Source: Neodidymelliopsis sp. IMI 364377 (Eukaryota > Ascomycota > Dothideomycetes > Pleosporales > Didymellaceae). Taken from it: a stretch of 64,000 nucleotides of DNA. Shown piece after piece: positions 44,017 to 56,800 of this stretch; within the stretch, counting starts at the first letter, position 1, and the number at the start of each line of letters is the position of its first letter. The notes beneath the pieces were generated by a model. It was not told the origin of the DNA and ran no database searches. It was given only the letters and a program-made list of their open reading frames with translations. The position numbers and the translations under genes were made by a program. Location of the stretch: contig JAPEUT010000012.1 in NCBI GenBank assembly GCA_027946375.1, positions 1 through 64,000 of the forward strand, given 5' to 3'.

Positions 44017-44689
44017 GATTGCGGTTGATGGGTTTGATGAGTTGGCGACTGTTGGTTCTGTGTGGCAAATCGCAGGTTAGCTGTGTTCTGTCCTCGAAAA
44101 GTCGTGTGCGGGCGGCGTTGCGATATAATTTGATCGCAGTTTTTGTGTATGATCGGCGTCGAGGGTGCGTTCGTGCAGGTGCGGGTGGAATACGTACAGG
44201 TTGGCGGTCGGTGGTGTCGATGACTCTGGCGGCGGCGATGGTGAGGAGTAACGAATTTGGCTGTGTCCCAGCGGCTTAACCGAGATCACGTGGGACGACC
44301 TAGCTTGGCAGCATCAACTGATGATCAGATAAGATGTGGAAGGCGCGAACATCAAACACGAAGACGCGCATCTGGTTCGCGACAATACCCCCGCATCAAC
44401 AACGAGCTTGACGAGCTCAAAGATGCACCTTGCTGCAGAAGTGCTGTAGGAGGTTTCCGCCCTTCACATCTCGTAGTGTTTGCCAATGTACAATATACGG
44501 TAAAGTTTGCTTAGCCGGCACCCACCACCTGTAGAACCGCGTGATGCAGCTACTCGTCCCGCTCAAAGCACCGCTTGCTCTCCTCCACCACACTGGCAAT
44601 AGTCTCGCAGTCAGTTCAAAGCTATACAACACTGCCCACTTTCTTCAGTAGCTTCGAAAACTATCACTATCACCACACCTCCAAGCACC
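44017..44689. promoter_or_regulatory. Divergent promoter region of rps30 and the CREG-like gene
   Basis: A 673-bp spacer. Pyrimidine-rich leaders lie next to the CREG-like gene start. No additional gene is supported. Confidence 0.4.
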
Positions 44690-45442
44690 ATGCACCTCTC
44701 AACCACGCTCCTCTCTCTTATCTCCCTAACCTCAGCCTCCAACCTCCCATCACCACAACGCCTCTTCACAAACGCTCCATCCAGCCATGACTCCGGCTTC
44801 ACAATCCCCACAGTTCACGAGTCTGCCATCCAAGCCCGCCGCATCCTCCGCCTCGAAAGCATCGGCACGCTCTCTACCGTCTTCCCTTCCTCCTCGCACG
44901 CCACCGAGAACCGCCCCTCCGTCGATGGCGCTCCCATCGGTCTAATGGATTACTTTGGCGACTGCGAGCCCGACACGGGGAACCCGACTATCCTAGCCAT
45001 CACCATTGCGACCTCGTTCAAGAACGTCGACGCCGGGTCCAACATCACGCTGAGCATGCGCTGGCACCCTCAAGACAGCGTGTGGCGCAGTCCTGCTTCG
45101 TTGCCACGCTTCTCGCTCGTTGGCCATCTGGAGGAGATCGGTGCCGATGAGGTTAGCAAGCAGAGTCTTACGACGTGCTTTGTCAAGTACCATCCTGATG
45201 CTGCGTGGTGGCTACCTGGCAATCGCATCCACGAGAGCAAGTGGGTGAGATTGGTTGTCGATGAGGTGTACTGGATTGGAGGCTTTGGAGACCGTGCATA
45301 CATTGGCTGGATTCCCACCAAGGAGTGGTACAGCGTGACCCCTGAGGAGATCGAAGGTGTTAGGCTGCCTGGTGAGAAGAAGAGCGGGTGGGGTAGCTGG
45401 AGATCTTGGGTTGGACTTGGTGAGGAGCAGTTCGAGCTGTAA
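44690..45442 (+). CDS. Secreted CREG-like FMN-barrel protein
   Basis: Single exon, 250 aa. A signal peptide of about 17 residues (MHLSTTLLSLISLTSAS) is followed by the CREG/PPOX-like split-barrel domain: ESAIQARRILRLESIGTLST, GLMDYFGDCEPDTGNPTILA, NITLSMRW, TCFVKYHPDAAWWLPG and SKWVRLVVDEVYWIGGFGD. Animal CREG is a secreted or lysosomal glycoprotein with this fold and no demonstrated oxidase activity; fungal members are uncharacterised. One N-glycosylation sequon (NIT) is visible. A vacuolar or extracellular location is likely. Confidence 0.88.
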   Translation: MHLSTTLLSLISLTSASNLPSPQRLFTNAPSSHDSGFTIPTVHESAIQARRILRLESIGTLSTVFPSSSHATENRPSVDGAPIGLMDYFGDCEPDTGNPTILAITIATSFKNVDAGSNITLSMRWHPQDSVWRSPASLPRFSLVGHLEEIGADEVSKQSLTTCFVKYHPDAAWWLPGNRIHESKWVRLVVDEVYWIGGFGDRAYIGWIPTKEWYSVTPEEIEGVRLPGEKKSGWGSWRSWVGLGEEQFEL

Positions 45443-48400
45443 AGACTTTTGGTCTGCGCAATGAATTAGGTGGCGTGTGACTGTTGAGCAGGATCAGGTG
45501 GTTGATCCTAGATGCATATGTGGTTGCAGCTATTGGTGCTGAAGCGCTCCATCACATCTATCGTTATCCATTGACGTTTGGCGTTATAGGGCATACATAC
45601 ACTAACCATTATCAACTTCCCCATTGTCCATTGCAATCGCTCCATTGATGTTCATCTTTCTATTACCTTCCGACAATGCATCAGAGCCATACATACCATC
45701 TCCAACAACCCCATCATAAACAAATAACTCCTACTATTACCTCGTATCAGACGCAAACTTTATCGCCGTTCCATCATGTCCTGTGTCGCCTCATGACACA
45801 ACGCCAGAGCATCCATGACAGTGTTTAACCCAACACTTGCGAATCGCGTGTCTAACAGTCTGTACAGCTACGGTTAAGTCCCTACTGTAGTATCACTGCA
45901 GCAGTACTGCTGACTTTAGTAAAGGAAGGGTAAGTCAGGTAAGCCGTAGTCTACAATACGCTACGTAAAATTTCTCACTGCCGACTGAGTGCTTATATGG
46001 GCCGTAGAACTGTACGTGTATGGACAATTTCAACACGCGCCTATGCCTACAATGTGGGAAGCACCCTGAAGCATTACTAGACGTAACAAAATTCACCTCA
46101 ACGTCATTGATCTTGTATGTTGGACGCCCATGCTTCCTCAAAATTCTCTCTCTCTCTCTCTTTCCATCGCCACAATCTCTGCTACGTCACCATCGCGCTG
46201 CTCCAGACCTTGAGCTGTGGTAGGCATCATTGCACATATGCAGTTCGAGAGGCAGTCATGGTGCGAATCATTGTGATAGGAATGTGAAAGACGAGTCTGT
46301 CTTGAAGACTTCGAGACTAGACGCGGCGTTGTGAGAGGACTTGTCACGTATAGCGAGTAGAGCGATGCAGAGTGCCGAATGACAGCTGGTGAGTCAAGAC
46401 TGGCGACGTCTCAGTCTTGAGATAAAAGTCGATGCGTGGGGGTGTACGACGGTTGCGCGTTAGCGAGGACCAGATGATGTGAATGCTGTTAATTAGTTTT
46501 GGGGATTTTTTTCTGTGTTGAAAAGGGATGAGCGCGTGTTTCAAGCTGGGAGTTCTTTGTCTTGGGGTATGAACTCGCATGTCAACTCTGGTACGTTTTA
46601 CTTCGTAGATGCTAGAGGAGCTGAGACATCATCTACAAGAGTGATTCAAGCACGACAAGCCTGCAACTACGTTGGCGTTTGTATCGGACTTCACTTCGTA
46701 GGAATTCCGATTGTGCCTGCAGATACTTACTGTGAGCTTTGCTCCGTGGCTCACTCCATCACAGTAGGGTAATGGATGCAATGCGTAACTCAAGGCTCAG
46801 GGGAAAGAAACGTGACATCATCGTTGGATCAAAGACGCGTGTCGAGTACGACTGTCTCCTGAATCTAGAGTGAGATGATGTAGGATTATGGGGTATTTCG
46901 GCACAAACCTCCGAATATTTCTAGATAGACGTTGTTGATTAGTATAGGGTGCAGATCTTACAGGTTATGTTGACCAATATCTCGGTGCAATGATGGATGT
47001 TCAGTGACCTTTGGTTGATGGTGTGGTTCTTGCAGCAGTGCTGCGCTTGCAGCTGAGGCCAAAGATACATCACAGTCAGATCGATGCTATTGACCCGCAA
47101 CAACTACCATTGTGAGGAAGATAGTATATTAACAAGGCCGCCACCGTATTTGCTATGCGAAGTACTATGATTTGCGACAATATGCAATGAGCGCACGGCT
47201 CGACTGGAGATGAACTGTGCTAATTACTGCTTACAGCAATATGCGCGGCGTAATGGCAATCACCCGACCTGACAGCTGTCGTAGCAAGCCTATCCGTGCT
47301 TATCGTTCCGCTCGATACTGTGCAATGGTGGTCGCGCGGGTACGTACCTGAATAGAATATCTTCCTCGACTCCTACGACTCGTACCGGGCTTTCCCAAAC
47401 ATAATCAAATTGCAACAGTAATCCACTCCGGGCCAGGATCCACCCAATCTCGCAGCAGCAGTGACACCGAGGCTCGATGACGCCCTGTCGTTGCTCGGTC
47501 TTCCCCTCGTGGTCTGTTCGCACTCCAAGCCTCCTCTCCCACCAGCGTTGGACATTCCGGCATCATCCTAGAGCAAACTCGCATGCGAGGACACACAAAA
47601 CACGCCGACTTGGAGCCGACTTGGAGCCAATTTGGCTCCCGTTCGAGCGACCCGAACTTTACACTCGGGAGGGTAAACGACCGACGCGATACTGGTGAGA
47701 CTTGATGATTTACGCGCAATGACAATGTGTAGAGTCAGAAGATGAGGCTGGCCACTCTAGCAAGCCGTTGAGAGCAGTGCGCTCCAACAGCGCCGGAGCG
47801 GGCCTCGGAGACCAACTGACATGCCAGCTAGCACACCGCCGAGGACTGCTGACTCGCACGTTTTTCGCTGCAGCAAAATGGCACGTTGCCAAACCGGGAC
47901 GTGCAGGGACGGGCCTGAACTTACCAGATCCCAGGATTTGCTCGTTAGTGACGCCCGTGTAGGAGCTAGTGTCGGAGCAGAGCAACCGGGGCCCGCTTGT
48001 TCGCACGAAATGATGGTCTGAGGGGTGCAAGGGCAAGACGGGTTGCTAAAAGTTTACAGGGCGATCACAGCTGTCGTGCCCGTGGCGACTGTGCAGGTGA
48101 AGCAGGTGCCAGACATTGACGTGTCTCGGGGTTTTCTGGAAGACCCTCATGAACCTATAACGCGTGGATTAATCCTGGAGGTGAGACTCACCGCTACCGT
48201 GTCCATAACAACGCCGGTCGAGGGCAGGGAATCTTGGTCTATCTGGTCGATCACAACCAGCCGGAGATACAGTGCAGGATCAAGCGTTTGGCGCAAGATA
48301 TTCGTGGCAGGTGACTGATCCTGAGGCTGCAGGTGCAACGACCAGAGTGCGCGCAAAAATGCACGTTGCAAAGGGTCTCCCTGCGGATGGAGGCCCTGGC

Positions 48401-51248
48401 AGCGACGGGCACGAAAAGTGGGTGCAATGCCCACGTTGCTGCTGTGCTCGTGCAATGTATGTCCCGCGAGCAGGCACGCAAGGAGGGGCTGCGATTTGGC
48501 GTCTGGGCAAATTCCGTGAGGGCTGTCTTCTCGAAGTCTGCGCTCCCAGGATCATCGCTGCAGCGCTGGCGGTGCTGTGTGCAACAATCGCATAGGGCGG
48601 GAGTCGACGACAGCTGCCAAAACCAAGGCTAGTGGGTTAGTGTTCGCTGCCTGCGAATGCCAGAGTGAAGCATCCGCTGAACTGAGCCTGGGCAGGGAGT
48701 CGACAGATATCACTGCGCAAATTGACGACGAGGCACGAATAACCTAGTGGCTATTTTGAGCGCGCGATACGATGTGAGCAGATGCAACGCGGTTCGGGTC
48801 ACTCGCCTGCGTTAGGTGATGGACAGCCACGCTAGACGGTTGACGTAACGGAGGTACCTGCCTCTCGGGACAAACGTATCTCGACTTCAACCAAGACATC
48901 GTATGATTTTGCCGTCACCGCAGGAAGCGCATCGAGTTGAAGATGCCCGTTTTCTTGTTTTGCGGGAGCCGCCATCTGCATGGTGACGGTGTGACGATCT
49001 CACAGGCGTGTCTTGTCTGTGGGGATGCGACGCTGGGGAAGTTGGATCCAAGCAGCTCGTCATGAGAGTACAAAAAAGCAACAACGGTATTTCATAGCGT
49101 GTATACAGATCAAGTGCAAGCTCCGAAGCCTCTGTGGTGGCGCCCTGCAGCCCACCCAGGTAGGCCATCTGAATCGCACCACAGATATGTCCAAGGGATA
49201 GATGAATGCGCTGTGCGTCTCTGCAGCCTGGTCCTTTTCAGTGAATGTTTGCTTTTTCGCGTCTCTCGCTCAACGTTCAAGAAGGGTAATTCCAGCGGGC
49301 GCATGTCCTAACGTGTGGCTTGCACAAATCGCTCTCGAACGGGAAGAATGCTTTTTACTGTTCCCCCGGTCGTGCAACCGCATCCTTCGTCCGTTGATCG
49401 AACGATATGTGTTGTTTTTTAACGGCACGGGTGGTTTCTCAACCCTAGGCGAACATGCTAATCTCGACGTCTCTGTTGAACAGTATTTCTTATTGTGATG
49501 CGAGCAGCAATAGCATGAGTCGACATTGTATCGATTGGCTTCACAATGCATTGTGACATGTGAGTTAGGCACACACAACTCTCTGCGGCGTACATTCGGG
49601 TCAGACAACATCTCGCTAGGGTGAAGCTGACGCTGCTCATCATCTCGGATCTGGAGAGCCTTTTGCTAAAGTGCGCCCACACAGAAACTTTCTTCACACT
49701 TCAGTGGATTGACAGGTGCCACATGCTGCTTGACCACAATGTATCGAGTGTGTATACAGTGGTGGAACCTACCAGGCAGTCTCTGTAGCAGGCAAGCGGA
49801 GCTACTGGTGAGAACGGCTTAGAAGAAGCAGTCATCGAACGGCATGTTTCGGCGCACTGTGTCGCGCAGATTCCGCAAAAGGCCCACGCCGATATTGCAC
49901 GATAGACTAACGCATGTTTTCTCAACGAGAACACTGTGTTAGGAATCAAGGACAGTCTTGAATAGACTCCACTGCAGAGTTTGACACAGCTTCCCTGGTC
50001 ATACTGGAAGGTAGTCCGCCTTCACTGTTGCATTTTTGCAGTGCCGGTGCTGTTGCCGATGCGGTTACTGGAATCGCAGACTGCAAAACATTAGGGGCAG
50101 ATCTCGGACCACACCACTGTACTTTGCCCCGTTTTAGGGAGGTGAATCCATGGTGATGAGTCAGCTCCTGAGTGTGTAGCAACTGCCGATGTGGTATGCT
50201 GTGTGGGCTCCGGTGAAGGTGTTGCAGTCGCCTCATAGCCGCACAGCTCTCTTTACTGTCATGGCGAACGAAGAAATTGCACTGTTCTAATCGAACCATT
50301 CTGTCCACGGGTGATATGTAGACTGTATCCTTGTTGTGAGGCCTGACATGCTCGGTGCCCAGTGATGCTTTCCAAGGAGTTCCCACTTTTGTGCGAAAAA
50401 GCGGTGAAGTCCGAGTGCTGTTGCTTGGACAATCTTCGGTAAAGCAGAACTGTCTCTCCACACCAAGGATGATATCTGCCGGCATTATACGTCCACACAC
50501 GCGGTAGGGTGACGGGAGATGCGCACAACCATAGCGATCTCTATGGAGACAGACATCGTGTCAGCGTTGCCAGGCATGACCAGGCGTACTTGCTGACGTG
50601 GATAGGAAATTATTTGCATTAGCAACTGTTGTTGATGCGTGGACAAGCAGTTCGTAAATGATAAAGACCTAAGGCAACGGGCCCTAGGCAGCATCATTGC
50701 GCGACAGGACAGGGTCAGCATGGATGATTCTCTGTGAATTTGATTGCATTGGGTATGCGAAGCTACGGTAGCGCTAAACAAGGTCAGGAACTTCATGCAG
50801 ACAAGTTAGCAGATCCGTGGTTCATCCTCAGAATCAAAACACGCTGTTACTAGGATGTACCCTGGAGAAATCTTCGAGAACATTGATCGATTGTTTTGAC
50901 GTATGTCGAAGCACCAAGTGCTTATGCAAAAGCCCTACTATAATACAGAGAATAGAAAGAAAGCGCCTAACCAATAGGCTGGTGGCAAAGATAGATAGAT
51001 AACACCGTAAGAGCAACGACGCCGTATAGCCAAAGGCAAAAAACATGTCGCGACGCCGGTGTAAATGCTAGTGAACAGTAACGTCTCCAGAGAACGCCAA
51101 TTTCAAGGCCGTGATGATAGCATCGGTGGCTATGCGCGCCAAACGAACAAGTGCCGCCTTGCTGATTCCAAGTATACATTATTGGCAACTGAGGCTGAGC
51201 CAGACAACGCCGGTAGAGATAGGACAGTCGAGATTAGCTTTTGGGTCG
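45443..51248. other. 5.8-kb region without a supportable gene
   Basis: Many overlapping frames of 60-185 aa on both strands, none with a domain, signal or splice logic that I recognise. The longest, 49946..50500 (-), is unconvincing. It contains a (CT)n microsatellite at about 46146-46161 and a GACTTGGAGCC tandem pair near 47610. Composition is similar to coding flanks, not AT-rich, so it does not look RIP-affected. Confidence 0.45.
46145..46163. repeat. (CT)n microsatellite
   Basis: Uninterrupted TC dinucleotide run of about eight units. Confidence 0.8.
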
Positions 51249-52010
51249 TTATGTCGTGATAGTAGTGCTGGTCGATGCGTGACACCCTCGCTCGTGTCGC
51301 TTCATGTTACTTCGCACGCTGAAGGCCTTGCCACATCCCGTCTGGGGGCACTTGTATGGCTTCTCGCCAGTGTGGCTGTGGCTATGAATGCGCAGACTAC
51401 TCGGTCGAGAGAAGGCCTTGTTGCAGGTTGAGCAGATGTAACGGTCCTGGGACTGAGGAAACGCTGACTGGCTGGATGTGCTGATGTAGTGGTGATGCTG
51501 CCATGGGTTCGAGCCGTTGGCTGAAGGGTTGGACTGGGGCATTGGCAGTGGCATCGAGGGCTGGAAGTTCGAGGGCAGCGGTCGCTGAGCGTACATACCA
51601 GCACTGTTGTACGAGTGCTGCTCCGGCGAGTAAAACGAGGTTGCTGAAGCATTACCGGGCGACGACTGGTAGGGCGACTGAGCATACATGGAGCCACTGT
51701 AGGGAGACATGGAGTGCGACGGAAGCGAGTCTCGCTTCATTGGGGGCATTGAGGACAGCGCCTGACGTTGCTGGTGGGGCTCCATGTTGTTGAGTGATGC
51801 ACCCATGAAGTAAGCTGCGGATGCGGCAGAGTGAGTGGAGGCGGACGAAGGCGAGCGTTGGCCGTCACCAGCAGCGTCAGGGTGCATTGGTGGTGTTGGA
51901 GGAAGCGTCATTCGCGCGTTGCTGCCAACGGCTGGGGCTGCGGCGTAGGCATTCATCTGGTCAGGACGAGAGATTGAAGATTGCTGGGGCCTTTGCATCG
52001 AAACCGGGTT

Positions 52011-52077
<67 letters not shown>

Positions 52078-52478
52078 GTTTGTCTCAGTTGGGGCGAAGA
52101 CGACTGCCTGTGTTGTGATGTCGGGCTTTGGCCAGCGGCTACTGGGGTTAGAACGAGCGGTGAGGAAGTCGCAACAAGGTACTTACTAGCTTCTGAAGTG
52201 GGCTTTTCACCACCAGCGAATTCAAGGAGACTGGAAATGGAAGGCAGCGAAGGCTTCTGTTCCTCGGCGGGTGGTGAGGGTGGTGACTGAGGCCGTTGTC
52301 GCTGGTACTGGTAGTCGACCTGGTGTGGGTGTGGGGTGTAGAGGGTGGGCGCAACGGCGGTCGAGACGGGGTATGCACGAGGCTGCGGTTGCTGGTAGTA
52401 GGCCGAGTGCGGTGGTTGCTGGAACGCCTCGCGCTCCCGTACGCTGCCGTGTACCATGCTGGCAAGATGCATTGCCAT
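51249..52478 (-). CDS. C2H2 zinc-finger transcription factor, FlbC-like
   Basis: Exons are 52187..52478 and 51249..52141, giving 394 aa. The 45-nt intron (GTAAGT, TTCTAAC, CCCAG) is a multiple of three and stop-free, so retention would add 15 residues. The product has a Gln/Pro-rich N-terminus, a polyglutamine tract of 22, long Ser/Pro-rich regions and two C-terminal C2H2 fingers: YICSTCNKAFSRPSSLRIHS then KCPQTGCGKAFSVRSNMKRH. The RPSSLRIHSHSHTGEKP and FSVRSNMKRHERGCH signatures are those of Aspergillus FlbC, a nuclear activator of asexual development. Orthology is likely but not proven, so no symbol is assigned. Confidence 0.9.
52011..52076 (-). repeat. Polyglutamine-coding trinucleotide repeat
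   Basis: On the plus strand, twelve TTG units followed by ten CTG units. On the coding strand this is ten CAG then twelve CAA codons, a 22-residue Gln tract inside the FlbC-like protein. The two pure blocks suggest separate expansions. Confidence 0.9.
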
Positions 52479-53320
52479 GGAGAAGGTTCAAGTCACGGGG
52501 CACAGCAGAGGCTGCGTAACGAGGATGCTTGTTGGGTGAAGAGAGAGGGAGAGAGAGGAGGCAGACAGGCAGGTGATGTGATATGATGATGACGAGACGG
52601 GAGGGTTGGGTGTATCTCGACGAGGGACGGGTAGTGGCAGATAAGATGCGCCAGGACTTCGGGCGGGCTGCAATGTCTATGTACAAGTAGAATAGCGAGC
52701 GGTTGGCGAGATTCAGCACGACGCCCGTTCGCACTGTAGCGTCGTCAGTGGAGAGGGCCCGCGGCGACCAAACCGTTGCCAACGAGGTGGGTCAGACAGC
52801 GGTCGACCCCAGTCCTGTCAAGTCCCTGTCGAAATTGCAAGAGCGGTCGACGAGGCGGCGGACCGTTGTGACAAGCAGCCAACCGCCCAGCACGGCTAGA
52901 CGAACGCTGCCAGCCCTGCAACGGCAATGCAGATGACGGTTGAATTGGGTCTAGGGCAGCGATGCGCACGCCTCCGTAACAATGCCTTGGCCGAGCGATC
53001 CGCCCACACCTGCCAGGCCAGCCAATCTGCGCTGTGCCGGCGAAGAGTCGCTTTTGGGCTGCTGGCACGGAGGCAGAGGATGCCTAGTGAATCCTAGTGA
53101 ATGGCGTTGCAGGGAAGGCCGGCAGCTGTTCCAGGACAGGCCGTGATGCACCGCAGATCGACCCTCGCAGGAGAGACCTGAGGACAGTCTTGTCTTGCGG
53201 GTGCGCTGACGTTCGGCTGCAAGCACCCGGGCCTGTGGAAGGCTGGGATGCGAGACGCTGGACGCTGGCCGCTGGCCGCTGGAGCTGGAGCTGGAGGCTC
53301 GCCGGCTGGCTTGCTCGTCT

Positions 53321-53344
53321 GCTGGTGCTGGTGCTGGTGCTGGT
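53321..53344. repeat. GCTGGT hexamer tandem repeat
   Basis: About four GCTGGT units, preceded by GCTGG/GAGCTG-type imperfect repeats from about 53260. Confidence 0.75.
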
Positions 53345-53546
53345 CGTGCCTGCGTGCCTTCCCAGCGGAGCGGATCAACCCCTTCCGGAAGCAGTCACGC
53401 AGCCGCGCCTGCAGTCGGTGGCCAGTGGCCAGTCACAAGTCACACAGCCCTCGATTCGATGCTGTGCGTCGCCGACTGCTGCTGGCCGCTGAACACAGAA
53501 GTGCGCGAGACGCTCTGGAAGCTGGCGGGCGTGGGTGCAGCCGCAG

Positions 53547-53570
53547 TGTGGGCGTGGGCGTGGGCGTGGG
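53547..53570. repeat. GTGGGC hexamer tandem repeat
   Basis: About four GTGGGC units in GC-rich non-coding sequence. Confidence 0.75.
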
Positions 53571-53813
53571 TGAGTGCGGTAGGGGTGGTTTGCTGCCCCT
53601 GCACAGTGCACTCGGGCGTGAGATCGATCGACAGCAGGCCCGCGAGCACCTGCTGCACGCTGGGCCGTGGAGACGTCGAGGCAGACGTGAGTGTCAGACC
53701 AGTCACCAGCGTCACAGAGTCAGACGTCAAATGCCCGGTCCCAGATTCGGGGACTACTTCGCCGGCGTGGTGACCAAGATGCAGAAAACCGCCGACAGGC
53801 TGCTCCTGCACGC

Positions 53814-53840
53814 AGGCAGTGCCAGTGCCAGTGCCAGTGC
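53814..53840. repeat. GCCAGT hexamer tandem repeat
   Basis: About four GCCAGT units (first one GGCAGT). Confidence 0.75.
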
Positions 53841-56800
53841 ACGTTTAGTAGCGGCAGTGTCAGCGAGCGCGAGAACGACAGCGCCGCCAACAAGGCGTCG
53901 AGACAGACTCAAAATGGGCTGACGAAGGATTGCACAGGGGCGGCGGAACGGCAGACGCTGGGGCTCAGAAGCGGACACACATGAGACGAGAGACGATGCT
54001 GCACGCTTTAAACCAACCCTCCCCTCCAGCCGTCCGTCCTGTGCTATCCTGCCCTGTCCTGTTCTGACCTGTCTGGTGCAGCGCCGTGCTCTCCTCTCGT
54101 CTGCACTCGCGTTGCGTCCACGCCAGCGCAGGCGGGCGGGCACTTGGTTGAGTTGACGTTCCCTAGCCACCATAGCACCATATCGTCCCGCGAAGGTTTG
54201 GTGCGAGCAAGGGCGCGAGGCGCGATTGGGGCTGCCATGGCGCCAGTGCCTGCCAAAAGCTGTCTAATGGCGCTCCCGTTGGCGCCCTCAGCAGCCAGAC
54301 ACAGACGCTGCAGCTCGTCCAAGCGGTGCCCTCTGGCCACTCAGAGCGCGTGTATCTGAAAAACCCTCGGCTGCGATTAGAGTGCTCCTGGCGTGGTGAT
54401 GGCGATGCACCACCTGGCGGCAGCCGCTGGCGAAGCGAGCCACGGCATGATGTGACGACAATATCGAATCGAACCCAAAGGCGGCTCGCCGTCATCGTGC
54501 GCACTCTCGTATCGCGCTGCTGCAGGCGGTGCGACGGCTGCTGCTGCGACGAGCTGTACCGTACCACACCACGTCCCGCTCGTGACTCGCACCTCTGCGA
54601 CCATGGCCCATGGCTTCACCGTCGAGCAAGTGGAGGCTCTTCTCCATTCAGCGCTTCACCGCACCTCTGCTCGACGGCAAGCTCCTTGGGCTAGCAGCCT
54701 GCTAGGCCGCGTAGTCTGCAGCAGTTTCAGAGCAGAGGCAAGCGCGGGAGAGCTCGCGGTGACGGCTGGACGGACTACGGCCTGCTTCGAGCAACCGTGT
54801 CCGCCCCCCGTATGCGAGGCCCTCACGATGCCGCGAGGGCGGATGGCGGCGTAATCCCATGGCTTGGCCTTGTTCGTCTGTGGAGGATCTTGGAAAAGAG
54901 GCGGGTCGATCAGTACAAGCGTATGCAGCTAAACCCTGAAAGCCACGTTGGCTTGTCACCATCTGCTCACTGTAGCCGACCTCCCGCTGTCCAACCATGG
55001 CTCTCCATCTCGAGTCGCGACGGCGCCTTTGTTGACCTCACCACGTGAGTCGCAGGCCACCACAGAGATCTCCTCCTCAGCTGCACCGATTTGCAGACCA
55101 TGCCGACACGGCCCAGCCTCGGAGCCATCACCCGTGGGCCATGTCTATCAGGGGCAGAATGTGCATCTACCGAAGGCCCGTCTGCGGCGGCGACGGCACG
55201 CAAAAGCCATCAAAGCCTTTTTGAGACGCACGCAAAGAATCTACCCAAAACGGCGAAGCTGCTGTCTCACGGCATGACTCTGCTTTGTACCTCTCTCCAC
55301 CACGTGTTGGGCCACCCTTCCAGAAGACACTGCGAGCCGCGCTCGGCACCGCGCATTATTTGCAAACTGCACGCTGCGCCTTGCTGTCCTGCGCACACTG
55401 TACACGACATTCACGAATATGGATGCGCACGGACGTCGAGGGAGATGAACGGCCAGGGTCTTCGTTGACGGAAAATCTCCCACCTCGGACATGGTCAGTT
55501 GCGCGATTCGCGGACCTCCTGCCACACCACTACCCTGCATCTCATGCCCGATGTGGGTATCGAATTTGCCTGACCTTCGGAAGGCACTGCTTCCACACCA
55601 CAATCAAAGTCACTACAACTAGGGCCTAACTACCGCTGCGTTCCAGCCCTCTTCACGGCTCGCTTGTATTCTGCCAGCGTTTCCGTGGCCGTCATGCAAC
55701 TGTCTCGACTGCGTGTTTAGCCGGAGGCCTGCATGATCTTCCGGCACGACGCTAGAAAGGCACATTTCCTGTCTCTCTAAGCGAGCCTCGACACGGCAGG
55801 GATACCGCTGCCTCAGCCGCTACCTGAACCGTCATCCACGGGACAATTTTGCTCCCACAAGACAGTCTTCGTTTGTGCCATCCCAGTGATCATCTCGGCC
55901 AGTTAATGTTACGACTCGGCATGGCAGCGGCATCCCCACCACCTTTGCCACCGAGGCTGTTGCTCGTTAGCACGTGTACAGGCCAGCTGCTGGGAAGTGG
56001 CATACATTGAAGCAATAGTTCCCTAACAACCATTGTTGTCTATGCTACGTATGACAGCTACCTGGTGTGTCTTCACACTATCGTTGTTGTTGAAGCAACA
56101 TTGGAGGTGAATTTAGAGATCAAGGCGATTGGTGCACTCTCGCTTTCGCGCTGATACGGGGTACGGTAAAGCAACCTAATCCTAAGCCTGCCCCTGCTCC
56201 TATTGGCTCTAGTACTGATGATTATCGACCACATCGTTCTGGAAGCATGTTCACCAACACACAACAACGATAGACCTGGTAACCAATTCTTTGTATCGTC
56301 ATTGCTGGCACTGATGGAATCGTATTGCCATTGGCACCAATGATGGAATACACTCTGGTTATGGTAAAGAACCAAAAGTGCGAGCAGCAACTGCCGAGGA
56401 CCAGGTTTCAGTCTCATGGCAAATATCTGAAACACATCTTCCCCATAACACACAACCTAGATAACCAACGTCGAAATGACTACCCAAATAGTACGACAGA
56501 CTCCACAGCTTTGATTGGCAGCTATCCTTCTAGGAGACAGCGCTGCGTTCTGACGCCGAACCTGGTCAGAACCGCGACCTTTTCCGTTTCGATAGTGCAC
56601 GACAACGCAACTTCGACAGAATATCGGGTATACCTTGGGCATTCAACGTGAGTGAGGCGGCATGAGCTAGAAGGAATTGCGATCATTTTGCAAGCAAGAC
56701 CTTGTAAACAGACGTTTATTTCAGCCGAACTCAAAGTTCTCCAATAATTGCGACAGCCGGGGTACCCATATCAAACACCACGCTATCTTACCGCCTCGAG

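Noticed and set aside
49946..50500. 184-aa minus-strand frame
   Set aside because: No signal, domain or splice support; of a length that chance allows in a stretch this size.
53248..53922. 224-aa plus-strand frame rich in Trp-Cys and Ala-Gly repeats
   Set aside because: The repeats are direct translations of GC-rich hexamer repeats; equally open frames exist on other strands.
54455..54475. Minus-strand GGGTTCGATTC resembling a tRNA B-box
   Set aside because: Flanking bases do not form a T-stem or acceptor stem, and no A-box is placed correctly.
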